From Stomorhina lunata (taxonomy: Eukaryota > Arthropoda > Insecta > Diptera > Rhiniidae): 64,000 nucleotides of DNA. The DNA is taken from positions 39,461,952 to 39,525,951 of the forward strand of contig OW121741.1 of the NCBI GenBank assembly GCA_933228675.1. The letters run 5' to 3'. The stretch's first letter is position 1. Each line of letters starts with the position of its first letter. The position numbers and the translations under genes are program-made. The notes below the pieces were generated by a model. That model was not told where the DNA came from. It made no database searches and saw only the letters and a list, made by a program, of their open reading frames with translations. Below, one piece after another: positions 63,041 to 64,000 of the stretch.

Positions 63041-63179
63041 TATATTTATAATTTTCTAAAATATTACTATAAATAGAAAATTCTGAAATACTATGGAAAA
63101 TTCTGGAATAAAAACTGAAATCATAAATTTTTAAAAATAGTTAGGTTAAAAAGGAGGCTGACCATGGGTCCAAGAAAAG

Positions 63180-64000
63180 TAAATTTCTAGTCTACCGTAT
63201 ATAAGAGGCTCAGCTAGAGCCAGCCGGATGCAACAATAAAAGAGCCTATTTTACGGATGTTGATGTTCGAGATCTCTGATAGATCGTGGATACCAGATGG
63301 AGAGTTCTAATATCAGCAAGAGCTGGTCAGTGACAGAAGAGATTTTACGTTTTTCCCAAGAACTTATCGATTTGGATCCATCAAAGTAGATTTCCAGGGT
63401 CGATATGAGCCGCCGAGATAACCACAGACAAGAATTGATTGAATAGGGGTATGGGGATGCAGTAGTCGATGTTCTCAGGGAGGTTAGTAAGTTTATCCAG
63501 AATAGAAGAGTGGTCTAAAGATGAAGTAGACCATTCGCTGGAATTGGGCCATGTGCTCAACCGGGAGCCAGTTGAGCATAACAAAGAGTGTCTTTGAAGG
63601 TGTAGTCCTTTAAGCACCCGTAATCATAAGGGCAGTGGATCTGAGAATCTTGACAAAAGATCCTCGCTGATTTGCCTTATTAAGAGCAGGCCACCAGACT
63701 AGAGCGCCATACATGAGTACAGGTTTTGCAACCATTTCAAAGAGCCAGGCAGTATAAGAAGGGGAAAGACCGCACGTATTGCCTAGTGCTCTTCTGCACG
63801 AAAATAATGCATAGGTGTTTAAGCTCCAGGACAACCTAGAGTCCAGGACCACTCCCGAATATTTGGCATGATCCGTGAGCACAAGTTCAGTCCAATCTAA
63901 CGTGAGGGTGAACTGGGAATCTTATATTTCCTGGTGAATAGAACATGTTCCGTTTTGGCGAGATTGACTGCCAAACCATTGACTGAAAGTCGCTGTGAGA
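63180..64000 (-). pseudogene. I/R1/LOA-type LINE: end of RT and RNase H, runs off the window
   Basis: Reading from 64000 on the minus strand: SVNGLAVNLAKTEHVLFTRK follows the RT active site in this group. Then KYSGVVLDSRLSW, CRRALGNTCGLSPSYTAWLF, VAKPVLMYGALVWWPALNKA and STALMITGALKDYTF form the connection region. YFDGSKSISSWEKRK near 63370 is the start of RNase H (TDGSK-like). A 90-codon block at 63610-63882 and a 78-codon block at 63381-63617 stay open, but frameshifts separate them. The later RNase H motifs are not seen. The 5' part lies outside the window. Confidence 0.8.

Overview
The window reads as intergenic or intronic DNA of a large, AT-rich fly genome, most likely a calyptrate dipteran (blowfly, house fly or stable fly type). 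The reasons are dense DINE-1/INE-1-like repeats with GTCY microsatellites, mariner, pogo and hAT remnants, RTE-, CR1- and I/R1-type LINEs, two tRNA-derived SINE families, AT-rich satellites and CAG/CAA-type repeats. No intact protein-coding gene can be shown. Coding capacity is almost entirely decayed transposon. Four small stretches could be parts of host genes: 1655-1807, 16934-17113, 38153-38330 and 56462-56898.

Layout. 0-1.3 kb: 31-bp satellite with a higher-order period. 1.6-6.3 kb: small Q/H-rich ORF, a TTA-flanked TIR element, a 158-bp MITE and a Helitron-like element built of tandem modules. 6.8-9.9 kb: satellite relic, LINE RNase H relic, a SINE whose tail has become a tandem array, and a SINE split by a DINE-like element. 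10.7-12.7 kb: array of about 180-bp repeats. 13.3-16.3 kb: SINE, CR1-like LINE, hAT and pogo elements. 17.4-22.6 kb: two long TIR elements and a DINE-like element. 23.6-25.0 kb: 21-bp palindromic satellite. 25.2-36.8 kb: mariner relic, several DINE-like copies and two Helitron-like elements. 38.2-40.0 kb: possible gene fragment and RTE-like LINE. 40-56.3 kb: nested DINE-like elements, SINEs and TIR elements. 56.4-57 kb: promoter-like island. 58-64 kb: LINEs and a rearranged mariner.

How the parts interact. The window records element-on-element activity. DINE-B lies inside DINE-A near 42 kb, and DINE-A inside DINE-B near 55.5 kb. SINE-1 lies inside DINE-A near 51.8 kb, and DINE-A inside SINE-1 near 9 kb. 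The 3' tip of one LINE occurs alone as a 42-bp unit at three places with nearly the same 5' boundary, twice with clear target duplications.

Convention: DINE-like and Helitron-like elements are given the strand on which the terminal hairpin lies at the 3' end. Family names such as DINE-A, SINE-1 and HLE-1 are local labels. Family assignments rest on motif recognition by eye; no database search was run.
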